Translations under genes and position numbers: made by a program
Notes under the pieces: generated by a model
Databases searched by the model: none
What the model was told of the DNA's origin: nothing
The model's input: the letters and a program-made list of their open reading frames with translations, nothing else
Assembly (NCBI RefSeq): GCF_022549675.1
Contig: NZ_JAKZGR010000012.1
Coordinates: forward strand, 109,933-173,932
From: Belliella kenyensis
Lineage (GTDB): Bacteria; Bacteroidota; Bacteroidia; Cytophagales; Cyclobacteriaceae
Reading direction: 5' to 3'
DNA length: 64,000 bases
Part shown: positions 1 through 9,125 of the stretch, piece after piece
How the letters are laid out: each line of letters starts with the position of its first letter
How positions within the stretch are numbered: position 1 is the stretch's first letter

Positions 1-57
1 AAAACGGAATAGATAATTTATTTTTTTTGAGTCAAAAAGCACTTGGACATAAGGCAG

Positions 58-612
58 CTACTTCCCCTTCTTGGCATTCTCTAACTCTTCAATGAATGAG
101 AATACATTCGATGAAGGATTATCAAAAAGTATGGACTCTTTGGCTCTTTCGCAAGCTCTCTTGCATTCTGAGTCTAATTTTTCGGTCAGCTTTTTATCAA
201 TAAGTCCTTTTTTGTACCGGTTTTTATTTCGATTACTGAGATCTCTCATACAATCATCCACTGTGATAAAAGCCTTCTGATTTTTGTAATGATATAAAAA
301 CCAAAGCTCAATTGAAGGATTAGAGATGATCATTTTGGCACTGTCAATTTTCTTTAATTGATCAATAATCTCTGAAATATCACCATCATAGAATAAAAAA
401 TCCTTATCCTTAGGATCAGTTGGCTTGCCTTGTTTAGTTTTCTTTATGAAATTGGAACTTACACTTGATCCAGCAACTTTAGAAACAATTTCAATCGGTA
501 ATCGATATTTTGATTTAAGAAAGGAAATGTAAGCCTCCTCAGTTTTACCCTCGCAAAACACCCAATAAGTGGGGTTGATCTTTTTACCTCTTGGTTTGTT
601 CCGTTTACTCAT
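58..612 (-). CDS. RloB-like (Toprim-related) protein, partner of the adjacent ATPase
   Basis: The 184-residue protein looks like the RloB/AbiLii family, which pairs with an RloA-type ATPase in restriction-linked and abortive-infection loci. What is visible: an N-terminal strand ending in CEGKTEE (residues 20-26, with E21 as the candidate Toprim glutamate), an acidic YDGD cluster at 75-78 and the SNPSIELWFLYHY block at 97-109. These suggest a Toprim-like metal-dependent nuclease fold, which is inference. The start overlaps the stop of the upstream ATPase gene by 8 bases, so the two are probably translationally coupled. The length is normal for the family. The substrate and whether it defends against phage are unknown. 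Confidence 0.72.
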   Translation of the reverse strand: MSKRNKPRGKKINPTYWVFCEGKTEEAYISFLKSKYRLPIEIVSKVAGSSVSSNFIKKTKQGKPTDPKDKDFLFYDGDISEIIDQLKKIDSAKMIISNPSIELWFLYHYKNQKAFITVDDCMRDLSNRNKNRYKKGLIDKKLTEKLDSECKRACERAKESILFDNPSSNVFSFIEELENAKKGK

Positions 613-1861
613 TAAAAATCCCCTTTAACGTTTCCAATGAGTCACTAACGATAGGTACAGCATCAAACCTTCCTTGAAGGTATGCTTTCTCCAAGTCCAT
701 TGTATCTCTAAAATCACTGTAATCATACAATGAATATACTTCTGTTGAAGCATCCTCCTTTTTATTGACGAAGTATATCTGATCTTTACGCATTTTCTTC
801 AAGTCTAGGAACTTTGTATTGTGCGTAGTACAAAGCAATTGAGCGCTTTTACTCGCCCTAAAGAAATTGAAAATATACTCAATGATCTTAGGATGAAGAC
901 TCTCTTCAATTTCATCTATCAAAAGTATCTTATTGTTTTTCACTATATCCATGATCGTAAGCATGATAAAAAACAACTTTATTGTACCTTGGGATTCCTC
1001 AGTCAAGAAGTCAAACCCTTTATGCGGATCCCTTTTGTGAAATGTGGTGATTTGAAGACGCTCCTGTACCACCTCTTCTACAGTAACCGTAAGCGTATCC
1101 AGATTAGCATTGAAATTTTTACCAGGTTGTTTCAGAGATCTAATCTTCACGTCTACAATATCACTATCGGCAATTTTCAAAGCATCGATCAAAAGCTCTT
1201 TATTTTCCTTACTCAATCTTTCAATAGCCGACATACCAAAGCCTAGGTATTGTAGAATAAATGTATTGTGGAAGTAATTGAAGATCTCTTTAGGAATCTC
1301 TCTATCCATTTGGCTTGCTCTACTGATATATAGGGTTTTATTGGAGGTGTTTTCAGCCACATCCATTGGCCTCTTGATTACATCACCAAAAGTATAAATA
1401 TCACTTTTTTCTTTACCTCTTCTTTCATCTCGGGTAAAAACTTCTTTGATCCTTCCTTTTGGATAAAAATGTAAGCTTTCCTCAATGATCTGCGTATTGG
1501 TAAGACTGAAAGCATACTCATACTCAATTCCCTTGGATAAGAACCTTATAAAGTATTTGCTTGGCTTATTGGCATACCCATCAAATTTGAATGGTTTGAA
1601 ATTGAAGATGGTATTTTCATTATGCGTATGTGATCGAAATACCAAGGTATTGCAAAATCGAATGGCCTTGATGACATTGCTTTTTCCAGAGGCATTGGCT
1701 CCATACAAAACCATCGTTTTGAGAACATCAGTTTTATCTTGGCGAAACACATTATCCACTAACGCTCTAGCATTGGCAGATTTAATGTTCGCTGCTCTGA
1801 AATCTAGACAAACTTCATCTTTGATGGAGAAAAAATTACTCAATCGGATTTCTAAAACCAT
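605..1861 (-). CDS. RloA/AbiLi-like AAA (ABC/SMC-type) ATPase
   Basis: This 418-residue P-loop ATPase of the AAA_15/AAA_21 type carries the Walker A motif GANASGKS at residues 54-61, Walker B ILLIDE followed by ESLHP at 312-324, and a switch histidine in TTHN near 347. The N-terminus, which begins with a strand reading LEIRLSNFFSIKDE, is typical of RecF/SMC-like heads. No transmembrane segment is seen. It is the first gene of a two-gene unit with the RloB-like gene and overlaps it by 8 bases. In related pairs (RloAB, AbiL) the ATPase is thought to sense or gate the Toprim-type effector; that role here is inferred from pairing. About 145 bases without genes lie upstream and should hold the promoter. 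Confidence 0.8.
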   Translation of the reverse strand: MVLEIRLSNFFSIKDEVCLDFRAANIKSANARALVDNVFRQDKTDVLKTMVLYGANASGKSNVIKAIRFCNTLVFRSHTHNENTIFNFKPFKFDGYANKPSKYFIRFLSKGIEYEYAFSLTNTQIIEESLHFYPKGRIKEVFTRDERRGKEKSDIYTFGDVIKRPMDVAENTSNKTLYISRASQMDREIPKEIFNYFHNTFILQYLGFGMSAIERLSKENKELLIDALKIADSDIVDVKIRSLKQPGKNFNANLDTLTVTVEEVVQERLQITTFHKRDPHKGFDFLTEESQGTIKLFFIMLTIMDIVKNNKILLIDEIEESLHPKIIEYIFNFFRASKSAQLLCTTHNTKFLDLKKMRKDQIYFVNKKEDASTEVYSLYDYSDFRDTMDLEKAYLQGRFDAVPIVSDSLETLKGIFNE

Positions 1862-2007
1862 TTTATTAGCTTATCATGTAAATATCTTACAAATATAAAC
1901 TTTAAAATGATACAAACGGTTATTTGTTTCGGTTTTAGGTTAATTATGATTTAAATAAATTGACACAATTTCTTCACAAACGAATGAAGAATAAAATTCT
2001 CTCGAAT

Positions 2008-2832
2008 TTAGCCCAAAAACTCTTCTACCTGAACCAAAAACCACCCACCAAAACCCTTGCTTTCATAATCCACCTGAAATCCAGTTAGGTGACCTCCTTC
2101 ATATAAAACGACTTGACAGTTTTCACCAAGCTTCTCCTTCATCTTCATAGCTGACGAATAGGTAGTAATTGCATCATCCTTTGCTGCCAAAATCAAAATG
2201 GGACAATCAATAGATTTTAAGGCTGATCGAAAAGTCTGGTTACCTTTAGGAAGCAAAATTTCTTTACCTTGAGCTTTGTAATAGTCCACTATCTCCTCTG
2301 GATCGGTAACGAAACCATCTCCAATTATAAAATCGACTTGATTCTTTATATGGGGAAAGGCCATTACTGATACTATCGTTCCCATCGACATCCCCAAGAT
2401 CCCAAGCTTTTTATCTGTAAATCTCTTTGAGACAGTGCCTACAACGGCTTCTAGGTCTAAAGCAAACTCGCTATAATAAAGTAATTCCTTTCGGATCTCG
2501 AAATCTTGACTTTCCCCAAATCCTCTGTAATCAAATGTGACTACTGTATAGCCAGCATTTGCCAGAATTATAGAATGATATACAAAGTAAGACATATTGC
2601 CAGCATCTGGATAAGCCAAAATCATCACAGTGTTCTTGTCAGTTTCTGGATTTGCCTTATAAATCCATGATTTTAGACAAAAACCATCTGATGTTTGAAT
2701 ATCGAGTTGCTGGTAATTCCAATTCTCTGTAGCTGGTGTTCTTATATACTCCCTTACTGGATTAATTGCGTAAATTGAATCAATGCAAAAAAAGACGAAT
2801 GTGAATAATAAGGCACAGATTGATCTTTTCAT
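2008..2832 (-). CDS. Secreted alpha/beta hydrolase
   Basis: The 274-residue protein has a hydrophobic N-terminal signal segment (residues 4-22) and an alpha/beta-hydrolase body. Visible motifs are DYRGFGES at 101-108, the nucleophile elbow GMSMG at 147-151 (S149), a candidate acid in AAKDDAIT (D219 or D220) and a late histidine in YEGGHLTGF (H248). This spacing completes a Ser-Asp-His triad, so the enzyme should be active. It most resembles serine-aminopeptidase-like (Hydrolase_4) lipases/esterases with an extracytoplasmic location. The substrate cannot be told from sequence. It stands alone, with long gene-free DNA behind its start. Confidence 0.8.
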   Translation of the reverse strand: MKRSICALLFTFVFFCIDSIYAINPVREYIRTPATENWNYQQLDIQTSDGFCLKSWIYKANPETDKNTVMILAYPDAGNMSYFVYHSIILANAGYTVVTFDYRGFGESQDFEIRKELLYYSEFALDLEAVVGTVSKRFTDKKLGILGMSMGTIVSVMAFPHIKNQVDFIIGDGFVTDPEEIVDYYKAQGKEILLPKGNQTFRSALKSIDCPILILAAKDDAITTYSSAMKMKEKLGENCQVVLYEGGHLTGFQVDYESKGFGGWFLVQVEEFLG

Positions 2833-3587
2833 AAAGGATGATTAATTTGAGTAAATACTACCAACATCAATCAATATGCTGACTGATGTAAGGGTTCTAG
2901 TTTACATTTAGTTCTTCAATTACATCGTGTGAACGCTATAATTTCGCAACATTAATTCAAAATCGAATTCATTGAGCAAAAGATTATGGAATCTTATCTC
3001 TCCCCACTCTAAAACTACCCATTTAAATTTGATAAAAAAACACTGACTAAAGGGTAATATTGATCAAGAATGAAATAAATTGTACTAATGAGTAATTTCA
3101 TTATTTAATAAAAACAAATATCATAGTGAATACTGAAAAACGCCAACTGGAGAATAAAATCTTGAATTTTGATGAATACCCCATTTATGAGTATTATCTT
3201 TTTCAGCAGGAGCAAGCCTATTCAATGATCTAGCTTGATTTGCATGCTCCTGAATATTTCAAAGCTCGAAATTTTTAGGCTAGTCTCAGGAATACCTTCA
3301 TCTTCATTGGGCTCATTCGAAGTATAAGCATACATCTTTCATTCGTCCACTTTGAACTTGTCTACTGATAGGTAGGACTGGCATACCTTTGACTTTTTCA
3401 GCAAGCCTAATCTTAGAAAAAGAAAATTTTTGATCACTATTATATTCTGGCAAACCTTCCTTGTTTTTTTGCATTTATCCTGAATTATAACAATATTTAA
3501 CCTAAATAATCAGTCATTCGGATTTCATAGGATCAAATAAATAAAAGCTGAATTTAAAGTTGATTTGACAAATAAAATAGAAATATT
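2833..3587. other. Gene-free stretch with possible gene debris
   Basis: No intact gene is seen in this 755-base AT-rich stretch. Two pieces look like former coding DNA. One is a GTG-initiated 35-codon frame on the plus strand at 3126-3233, ending in TAG. The other is a minus-strand frame across about 3235-3390 that reads through sensible protein-like text (for example YAYTSNEPNEDEGIPETS) but contains a stop. Neither was recognised. The stretch probably marks decay of accessory genes. It also holds the promoters of both flanking genes, but none is clear enough to place. Confidence 0.35.
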
Positions 3588-3890
3588 ATGGGGGTATTGT
3601 TTTCAGGAGTTCTTTACTTAATTATTGGTTTTGTGGCTAGAGTATATCCTAATATTCTTGCTGGGTATAACAGCATGCCTCAAAAAGATCAAGAGTATGC
3701 TACTCAAAATGGATTACCGCATTTTGCATCTGTCACATTCATTCTGATGGGTATTTTATGCATCTTTTCTTATCCAGCATCCATCTGGCTTGAAATACCC
3801 AGCTTGACCTCTTCGGTTCTTCTATCCGTAACTTTGCTTGGTGTTATAGTATTAATCATTGCTGGTAATTTAATAGCAAATCGTAGGTAA
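3588..3890 (+). CDS. Small DUF3784-like membrane protein
   Basis: The 100-residue protein has three hydrophobic segments, at about residues 4-21, 43-65 and 72-95. Between the first two sits a conserved-looking loop, NSMPQKDQEYATQNG. The loop and topology match DUF3784 proteins, which are common as orphan small membrane proteins in Bacteroidota and Firmicutes and have no known function. The start ATG follows an AT-rich leader without a clear Shine-Dalgarno sequence, as is usual in this phylum. It stands alone on the plus strand. Confidence 0.6.
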   Translation: MGVLFSGVLYLIIGFVARVYPNILAGYNSMPQKDQEYATQNGLPHFASVTFILMGILCIFSYPASIWLEIPSLTSSVLLSVTLLGVIVLIIAGNLIANRR

Positions 3891-4023
3891 TACACTTTGT
3901 CAGCAAATAATCTAAAATCATTTTTTCTCAGTTACCCATAAGTACCTTCTGAAAAGCTTAAAAAAAACGGAAGCCCTATTTTAGCTTCTATATATTTTAT
4001 CATCAATAGCCTATATCACATCA

Positions 4024-4158
4024 TCATCTAATACTTTCCAATCTCCTCATCCTATACTCCTTAGGAGATTCTCCTTGTATCCTTTTAAAAACCCTATTGA
4101 AATACGACAAGTTTTGAAAGCCACTTCGGTATGCTACTTCGGCAATCGATTGATTCTT
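4024..4158 (-). pseudogene. C-terminal remnant of an AraC-family regulator
   Basis: The minus strand reads NQSIAEVAYRSGFQNLSYF and then NRVFKRIQGESPKEYR, ending in two TGA stops. This is the second helix-turn-helix and the tail of an AraC/XylS DNA-binding domain, including the typical SGFxxxSYFxRxFK and SPxEYR signatures. Everything upstream, about 80 percent of the gene, is missing. The frame breaks at about 4156, exactly where a sequence resembling the Fic operator at 5564-5592 begins. The fragment cannot make a functional protein. Confidence 0.75.
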
Positions 4159-4176
4159 TTAATCGGATCAAAATAT
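4148..4176. promoter_or_regulatory. Degenerate second copy of the Fic-type operator
   Basis: These 29 bases match 5564-5592, half of the large palindrome upstream of the 5630 gene, at 26 positions; the shared core is ttcttttaatcgg. The copy sits against the break point of the AraC remnant and about 150 bases ahead of the Fic gene. It is probably a fossil of an earlier Fic-type promoter rather than an active site, because the left palindrome arm is degraded. Confidence 0.4.
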
Positions 4177-4322
4177 CATACGATTCATATACTAAAGGGC
4201 GTGCTAAAATAAAATAATAGAGAAAATCTTAATATTTAACCAATACAATGTAAAAGAATTTCAATTTTCTTTACATTAGTGTTTCACAAGATAAAGAAAA
4301 ATAAAAAATCTTTACAATACCC

Positions 4323-5384
4323 ATGACCTGGCAACCTACATCACTTCCTTACAGCAAAGAACTTGAAACCAAACAAGTACTCAAAGCCCTCAACCAGGCA
4401 CATCGTGCACTGGCAGAGCTCAAGGGCGTAGCTCGAAGTATTCCTAGGCAGGATATATTGATCAATTCATTATCCATACAAGAGGCTAAAGATAGTTCTG
4501 AGGTGGAAAATATAGTTACTACACATGATGAACTCTACCGATCTTCACTTGGACCTGATTACGATGTGTCTCCACAAGCCAAAGAAGTGAAAAACTATAT
4601 ATCTGCTCTCAAAAGGGGTTTTGACATTGTCACCAAACATGGCATTCTTACATCCAATCACATCATAGAAATACAAACTGTATTGGAAGGGAACAATGCA
4701 GGTTTTCGAAAACTACCAGGAACAGCACTCAAAAATCAGCAGACGGGAGAAGTGGTTTACACACCACCGCAGGAATATGATGAGATTGTAACGTTAATGC
4801 AGAACTTGGAGCTGTTCATCAACGATCCTGAGATGTGTGAAGTAGACCCAATTATCAAAATGGCAGTTATTCACTTTCAGTTCGAAAGCATACATCCATT
4901 TTATGATGGCAATGGCCGCACAGGAAGAATCATCAATATCCTCTACTTGGTTCTCCAAGGTTTACTTGACTTGCCCATACTGTACCTGAGCCATTTTATT
5001 ATACAAAATAAGAGCGAATACTACATGCACTTGCAAGAAGTAAGAAAAACAGGGGAATGGGAGGATTGGCTTTTATACATGATTCAAGGGGTGGAGCAAA
5101 CTGCCCTAAGCACCATGCACAAAGTGGAAGAAATAAAAAGAGCTATGATGCTATTGAAAAATGTCCTCCGAGAAAATTATAAATTTTACAGTCAGGATTT
5201 GCTAAACCACCTTTTCCATCATCCTTACACCAAAATAGAATATTTACAAGAGACCCTTCGCATTAGCCGTCCTACCGCTGCGGGATATCTCAATCAATTA
5301 GCCAAAGATGGTGTCTTGATCAAAAAAGTAAGCAAACCCAATTATTACATTAACCCATATCTGACCAAGGCATTGACGCCCTAA
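4323..5384 (+). CDS. Fic family protein (class II, self-inhibited)
   Basis: The 353-residue Fic/DOC enzyme is predicted to transfer AMP or another nucleotide moiety to a protein target. The Fic loop HPFYDGNGRTGR spans residues 191-202, with the catalytic histidine and all core residues present. An N-terminal inhibitory helix with S58-xxx-E62-N63 (in SSEVEN) marks class II, self-inhibited Fic proteins. The C-terminus has a winged helix-turn-helix near residues 305-340 (LRISRPTAAGYLNQLAKDG). Such proteins often repress their own promoter. The gene stands alone, with no separate antitoxin gene. It follows an AraC remnant and an operator-like fossil. The target protein is unknown. Confidence 0.88.
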   Translation: MTWQPTSLPYSKELETKQVLKALNQAHRALAELKGVARSIPRQDILINSLSIQEAKDSSEVENIVTTHDELYRSSLGPDYDVSPQAKEVKNYISALKRGFDIVTKHGILTSNHIIEIQTVLEGNNAGFRKLPGTALKNQQTGEVVYTPPQEYDEIVTLMQNLELFINDPEMCEVDPIIKMAVIHFQFESIHPFYDGNGRTGRIINILYLVLQGLLDLPILYLSHFIIQNKSEYYMHLQEVRKTGEWEDWLLYMIQGVEQTALSTMHKVEEIKRAMMLLKNVLRENYKFYSQDLLNHLFHHPYTKIEYLQETLRISRPTAAGYLNQLAKDGVLIKKVSKPNYYINPYLTKALTP

Positions 5385-5523
5385 ATGAATATAGACATAA
5401 TGGTTTAGGCAAATTAGCGATTGAAAGAAAATTAAGGAGATATTTCTAAGAATGAAATTAGATAGAATTCAATTGAAAGTATAAATAAAATTTATTCTTC
5501 ATTTCATGAAAAGAGAGAAGCAA

Positions 5524-5549
5524 TTATTCCATATTCCGATATGGAATAA
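5524..5549. promoter_or_regulatory. Perfect 11-bp inverted repeat
   Basis: Arms ttattccatat (5524-5534) and atatggaataa (5539-5549) are exact reverse complements with the 4-base loop tccg. It lies just upstream of the Fic-type operator. It could be a protein-binding site or a weak hairpin. There is no T-run, so a terminator for the Fic gene is not supported. Confidence 0.45.
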
Positions 5550-5556
5550 AACCATC

Positions 5557-5628
5557 TTGAGCCGATTAATTCTTTTAATCGGCTCAAATTATTGCTATAT
5601 TTTAGCCGATTAGATAAAATAATTGGCT
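5557..5628. promoter_or_regulatory. Fic-type operator region: perfect palindrome plus imperfect palindrome
   Basis: Arms ttgagccgattaa (5557-5569) and ttaatcggctcaa (5575-5587) are exact reverse complements around a 5-base centre. A second pair of half-sites, agccgatt (5604-5611) and aattggct (5621-5628), ends two bases before the ATG at 5630. The repeated agccgatta core suggests two operators flanking a promoter, one of which would cover the start codon. I recall similar agccgatta repeats upstream of DUF4172-Fic genes; that link is from memory and unchecked. Confidence 0.55.
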
Positions 5629-5629
5629 C

Positions 5630-6295
5630 ATGACCTACAACTGGCAACATCAAAATTGGCCGAATTTTGATGGGCAAGTTGATAGATTGATTCAAGTAGC
5701 TCCACCAGCAGAAAGCATTATATATGCTGAAGTATATGCACTTCAAAAGGAGTCAAATGGTTATTTTAAGAAACTTCATACATTAGCTGTGATTGATGAA
5801 ACTTACACTAGCATAGTTCTTCCTTTTCCTAAAGCTTTTGAACATTTTTATTGGCATATGCAGGTAAGATTAAATTCAGGGTTTAAATCTATTTATAATT
5901 TCGAATATTGGGATAATGCTCCTGAAAAAATAGATTTGGATATTGATCAAGAGGTTAAAATCCTCAATAAAAGTTTTTATGATTTTCAACTCCAATTACC
6001 CGAGACTTTTACATATCAGATGCAAAGGGTTGAATTTAAAAATAAGCTAAGTTGGCCAAATTATAGGAGAATTTATTGGGAAGTATTTTCAAAAGATGCT
6101 CAATTTAAAATCATGGAAATCCCAGCTCAGATTTTGGAAAAACTGGATTACAATCCTGATCTTTCAAATCCATCTATAATGGCTTCTATTATATTCACTG
6201 AAAACACTAGTTACGAAGATCATTTGAATCTGCTATTTAAAGGAATTCCTAAACCTCCAATGAAATTTAGAAGTGTAATTAGCCATATTGAATAA
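5630..6295 (+). CDS. Unknown protein with a Fic/DUF4172-like first 17 residues
   Basis: The 221-residue protein was not recognised. Its start, MTYNWQHQNWPNF, resembles the opening of the DUF4172 domain found at the N-terminus of many Bacteroidota Fic proteins (a W-x2-x-x-WPNF pattern). The rest contains no Fic loop, no HTH and no signal or membrane segment. It reads as an ordinary globular, aromatic-rich protein. The gene lies directly behind a strong palindromic operator. The simplest reading is that an unrelated gene was joined to a Fic gene's promoter and first codons, or that the proteins share only a short motif. No partner gene overlaps it. Confidence 0.6.
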   Translation: MTYNWQHQNWPNFDGQVDRLIQVAPPAESIIYAEVYALQKESNGYFKKLHTLAVIDETYTSIVLPFPKAFEHFYWHMQVRLNSGFKSIYNFEYWDNAPEKIDLDIDQEVKILNKSFYDFQLQLPETFTYQMQRVEFKNKLSWPNYRRIYWEVFSKDAQFKIMEIPAQILEKLDYNPDLSNPSIMASIIFTENTSYEDHLNLLFKGIPKPPMKFRSVISHIE

Positions 6296-6451
6296 TATAT
6301 GGGCAACATAAATGATAAAATATGATTGCAATTTGAAACCTTTTAATTTTTTTTACTAAGAAATAAATACTTCAATCTGAATTGATTTTGTAGATAATTC
6401 TTAAGTCATCCAAATTCTTTTGATTGAAATGCTACAAGTGGCATGGGCTTT

Positions 6452-7219
6452 TTAATTTGTCATTTTCAACTTCAATTCCTCTGCTCGTTTTCTTCCAGCT
6501 TTGTAATTAGGATCTAAAGCTATTGCTTTATCCAAATATATTATTGATTGTTCTCTGTGCTTGCCTTTCTGCCTTTGATTTGCCCAAGCCCAATAAGTAA
6601 AACTCATGATCTTAGCATTCGAGTACTCTTGATTGTTGTCGTATTTTTCGATGATAGATTGAAAATCCCTTCTTGCGAATTTTCTTTTTTGAAAGAAAAA
6701 CCATGGTAGATTTTCTGCAACGCTCCCACGTAAAAATTCTGGCAGATAGGAGATGGAAGAGTAATTGTCAACAGCTTCTTTGAACAATTCAAAAGCTTGA
6801 CTCAAAAGTTTCAGACTGTTCGTTTCGGAACTCACTAAGGATAATGCTGATGCCCTGTATGAACATATATAGGGCAACAATTCTTGTGGGGTATCAGAAG
6901 CCTTAAATTGTGCGGTTAGTACCTCAAAACTCTTTCTTCCATAGCCTTTGAATTCCGTTTGTGATAAAAATGACAAATTCAATGCTACTTCATGATAAAT
7001 AATTCCTAAACGTACTTTGTTGATAGGTGATGGATTTTGACTGTGATCTTTCTCAACTTCAATGAGTTTAATTTTCAATTCATTGATATCAATCAATTCC
7101 ATTACGTCATCAAGTTGATGTTCATAGATTTTTACTTTTTCAAAATCCAACTTTTGAGCTAATACATGGGTTAAAGTCAGCATCGTCGATAGAATTAAAG
7201 TGAGTAATTTGAATTTCAT
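6452..7219 (-). CDS. Secreted TPR-like protein of unknown function
   Basis: The 255-residue protein has a clear signal peptide (residues 1-21, ending THVLAQ) and a mostly helical body. The C-terminal stretch around residues 205-250 (SIIYLDKAIALDPNYKAGRKRAEELK) is a good tetratricopeptide-repeat unit, and earlier parts look like degenerate TPRs. It should be periplasmic or exported and bind a protein partner. It is followed downstream by gene-free DNA. The Crp-like regulator at 7283-7867 lies upstream on the same strand, 63 bases away, so the two may be co-transcribed. Confidence 0.55.
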   Translation of the reverse strand: MKFKLLTLILSTMLTLTHVLAQKLDFEKVKIYEHQLDDVMELIDINELKIKLIEVEKDHSQNPSPINKVRLGIIYHEVALNLSFLSQTEFKGYGRKSFEVLTAQFKASDTPQELLPYICSYRASALSLVSSETNSLKLLSQAFELFKEAVDNYSSISYLPEFLRGSVAENLPWFFFQKRKFARRDFQSIIEKYDNNQEYSNAKIMSFTYWAWANQRQKGKHREQSIIYLDKAIALDPNYKAGRKRAEELKLKMTN

Positions 7220-7282
7220 AATTTTTCCTATTTATGATATACAAATTTGCACAGTTGGTATGACCAAAGTCGATGACTTAAG

Positions 7283-7867
7283 TTAAGATTTTCGCTTGTT
7301 ATGAATTCTTTTTTGAATCCTGCTCAAACTCTCTGGGCTGATGCCTAAAAAATTCGCTATATACTTTTGTGGAACTTTTTGAAACAAATCTGGCTGTCTC
7401 TTTAATAAATTTTGAAACCTTTCTTCTGGCTTATCTGATGAAAGTGACATAGCTATTTCAGTTGCTCTTTGTGCAACTTGCTCAGCCATCAATCTACCAA
7501 ATGTTTCATATTTATGACATTTGCTATAAAGACTGTAAAGTTTTTCCCTTTTTATTAAATAAATCTTAGTAGCTTCCAAGGCTTGTAAGTTCATAACGCA
7601 AGAGGTGTTATTAATAAAGCTTTGAAAATCAGTTACCCAAGCATTTTCAAAAGAAATATCACAAGTTTTTTCCACGCCATCTTTGATATGAAAATGCCGG
7701 ATGGTTCCGCTTGCCACAAACCCAATGAAATTGCATTGGGCTCCATTTTTCAACAAAAATTCCTTTTTCTTAAGGTTCTTGACTTCAAAAAAGTCATCAA
7801 GCATCATAATATCCTCCTCAGTCAAGGGAATAATAGATTTACAGTATATTTTTAATTCTTCAAACAT
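7283..7867 (-). CDS. Crp/Fnr family transcriptional regulator
   Basis: The 194-residue protein has an N-terminal cyclic-nucleotide-binding-type beta roll (residues about 25-115, with LLKNGAQCNFIGFVASGTIRHF). A C-terminal helix-turn-helix at about 158-190 reads PQKYIANFLGISPESLSRIQ. This layout is the Bacteroidota Crp subfamily, whose ligand is usually unknown. No cysteine cluster for an iron-sulfur centre is seen, so an Fnr-like oxygen sensor is unlikely. It is transcribed ahead of the TPR-like gene. Confidence 0.82.
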   Translation of the reverse strand: MFEELKIYCKSIIPLTEEDIMMLDDFFEVKNLKKKEFLLKNGAQCNFIGFVASGTIRHFHIKDGVEKTCDISFENAWVTDFQSFINNTSCVMNLQALEATKIYLIKREKLYSLYSKCHKYETFGRLMAEQVAQRATEIAMSLSSDKPEERFQNLLKRQPDLFQKVPQKYIANFLGISPESLSRIQKRIHNKRKS

Positions 7868-8096
7868 TCAAATCCTTTTGTCCCTTTGTAATTTACCTTA
7901 AAAATTAAATCTCCTCAAAAGCTTTATTTCAAGTTCAAGATTGTCCTCAAGCCTATCTAATTTATCGAACAAATTTAATTTAACAAAATATTCAAGCTTA
8001 GGAGGTTAGTAAATATCCGCTAGTTTTTTATTTCTACCCTAAGCTATAAATTCAGTTTTAGATCTGTGCATTACAAAAAAACTTCATTTGTTAGGC

Positions 8097-9125
8097 TCAA
8101 TCGAATGTACTCGCTTTTATCAAACCCATTAATTCTGTATGTGTCTGAAATGTCTTTTTAAAGTTGTCTAATTGGGTTGCTACATTGCTAAGGATAATGA
8201 GGTGCATTTTCTTCTGCGGGTAATAGTAATTAGCACTTGCAAAACCTGGAGCGTAACCAAATGCTCCAATTTGAATTTGCTCTTCATTTTCCTTAAAAAT
8301 TAAACCATATCCATACTCTATAGAATCTAAAATTGGATGAACTCTTGTCGCATACCTTTGCTGCATCATTTCCAGCGATGTTGGATTTATGATCTCTCCT
8401 GAATGCAACAATTTGTTCCACTTTAGCAAATCCGCAGCATTCGAAATAAAACCTCCAGCTGCTATATACTTTACAGGATTCTCGTCTGAAAAGACAAGTT
8501 CACCCAATTCGGATTCTTCATAGCTTTTTACCAAGTTTTTATAACTTCTATGCTCTGGATGAAAAGTACTTTGCAAGCCCAAATCTTTAAAGAAATCTGT
8601 CGATATCCTTTCAAATGATTTTCCATGAATTTTTTCTAGAATACTTGCCAACAGACCATACCCTATCTGAGAATAACTAAATTCAGATCCTAACTCAAAG
8701 GCTAGAGGTTCATTAAGTTCAACAATCCCATGGGTATGAGTCAAAAGGTGATGTACTGTAACCTCGTCAACCCAATCTTGCTCAATGTCGCTAACAAACT
8801 TACTTATTGTATCCGATAGCTTTAACCTTTCCTTTTCAATTTCTCTTACAATTAAAACCGCTGTAATTTGTTTGCTGATAGAGCCGATATAGAACTGATC
8901 GCTTACAGCCAAGCTTCGGTTATTTTCTAAATCAGAAAAACCAAACGCTTTATGATAGACAATCTCATTCTCATCAGCAATCAAAACAACACCATTAAAA
9001 TTGTTCGACTTGATTATAGCCTCAACTTGCTTCAAGTAGGATTCATCTAGTCTTTTATCCTTGCCCGATTGGCATGAAAAAAACGTAGTAGAAATAAAAA
9101 CAATAAACAGTTTTATAATCCTCAT
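8097..9125 (-). CDS. Beta-lactamase-like serine hydrolase, predicted lipoprotein
   Basis: The 342-residue protein of the class C beta-lactamase/penicillin-binding fold has an N-terminal lipoprotein signal with candidate lipid cysteine C18 in TFFSCQSG. The catalytic S-x-x-K is S82-I-S-K85. The second motif is Y151-S-Q153, where most family members have Y-x-N, so it is slightly atypical. HLLTHTHGI at 127-135 is the typical family signature. It is probably a membrane-anchored esterase or D-amino-acid peptidase rather than an antibiotic-resistance enzyme. It stands alone at the left border of the integrated element. Confidence 0.78.
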   Translation of the reverse strand: MRIIKLFIVFISTTFFSCQSGKDKRLDESYLKQVEAIIKSNNFNGVVLIADENEIVYHKAFGFSDLENNRSLAVSDQFYIGSISKQITAVLIVREIEKERLKLSDTISKFVSDIEQDWVDEVTVHHLLTHTHGIVELNEPLAFELGSEFSYSQIGYGLLASILEKIHGKSFERISTDFFKDLGLQSTFHPEHRSYKNLVKSYEESELGELVFSDENPVKYIAAGGFISNAADLLKWNKLLHSGEIINPTSLEMMQQRYATRVHPILDSIEYGYGLIFKENEEQIQIGAFGYAPGFASANYYYPQKKMHLIILSNVATQLDNFKKTFQTHTELMGLIKASTFD

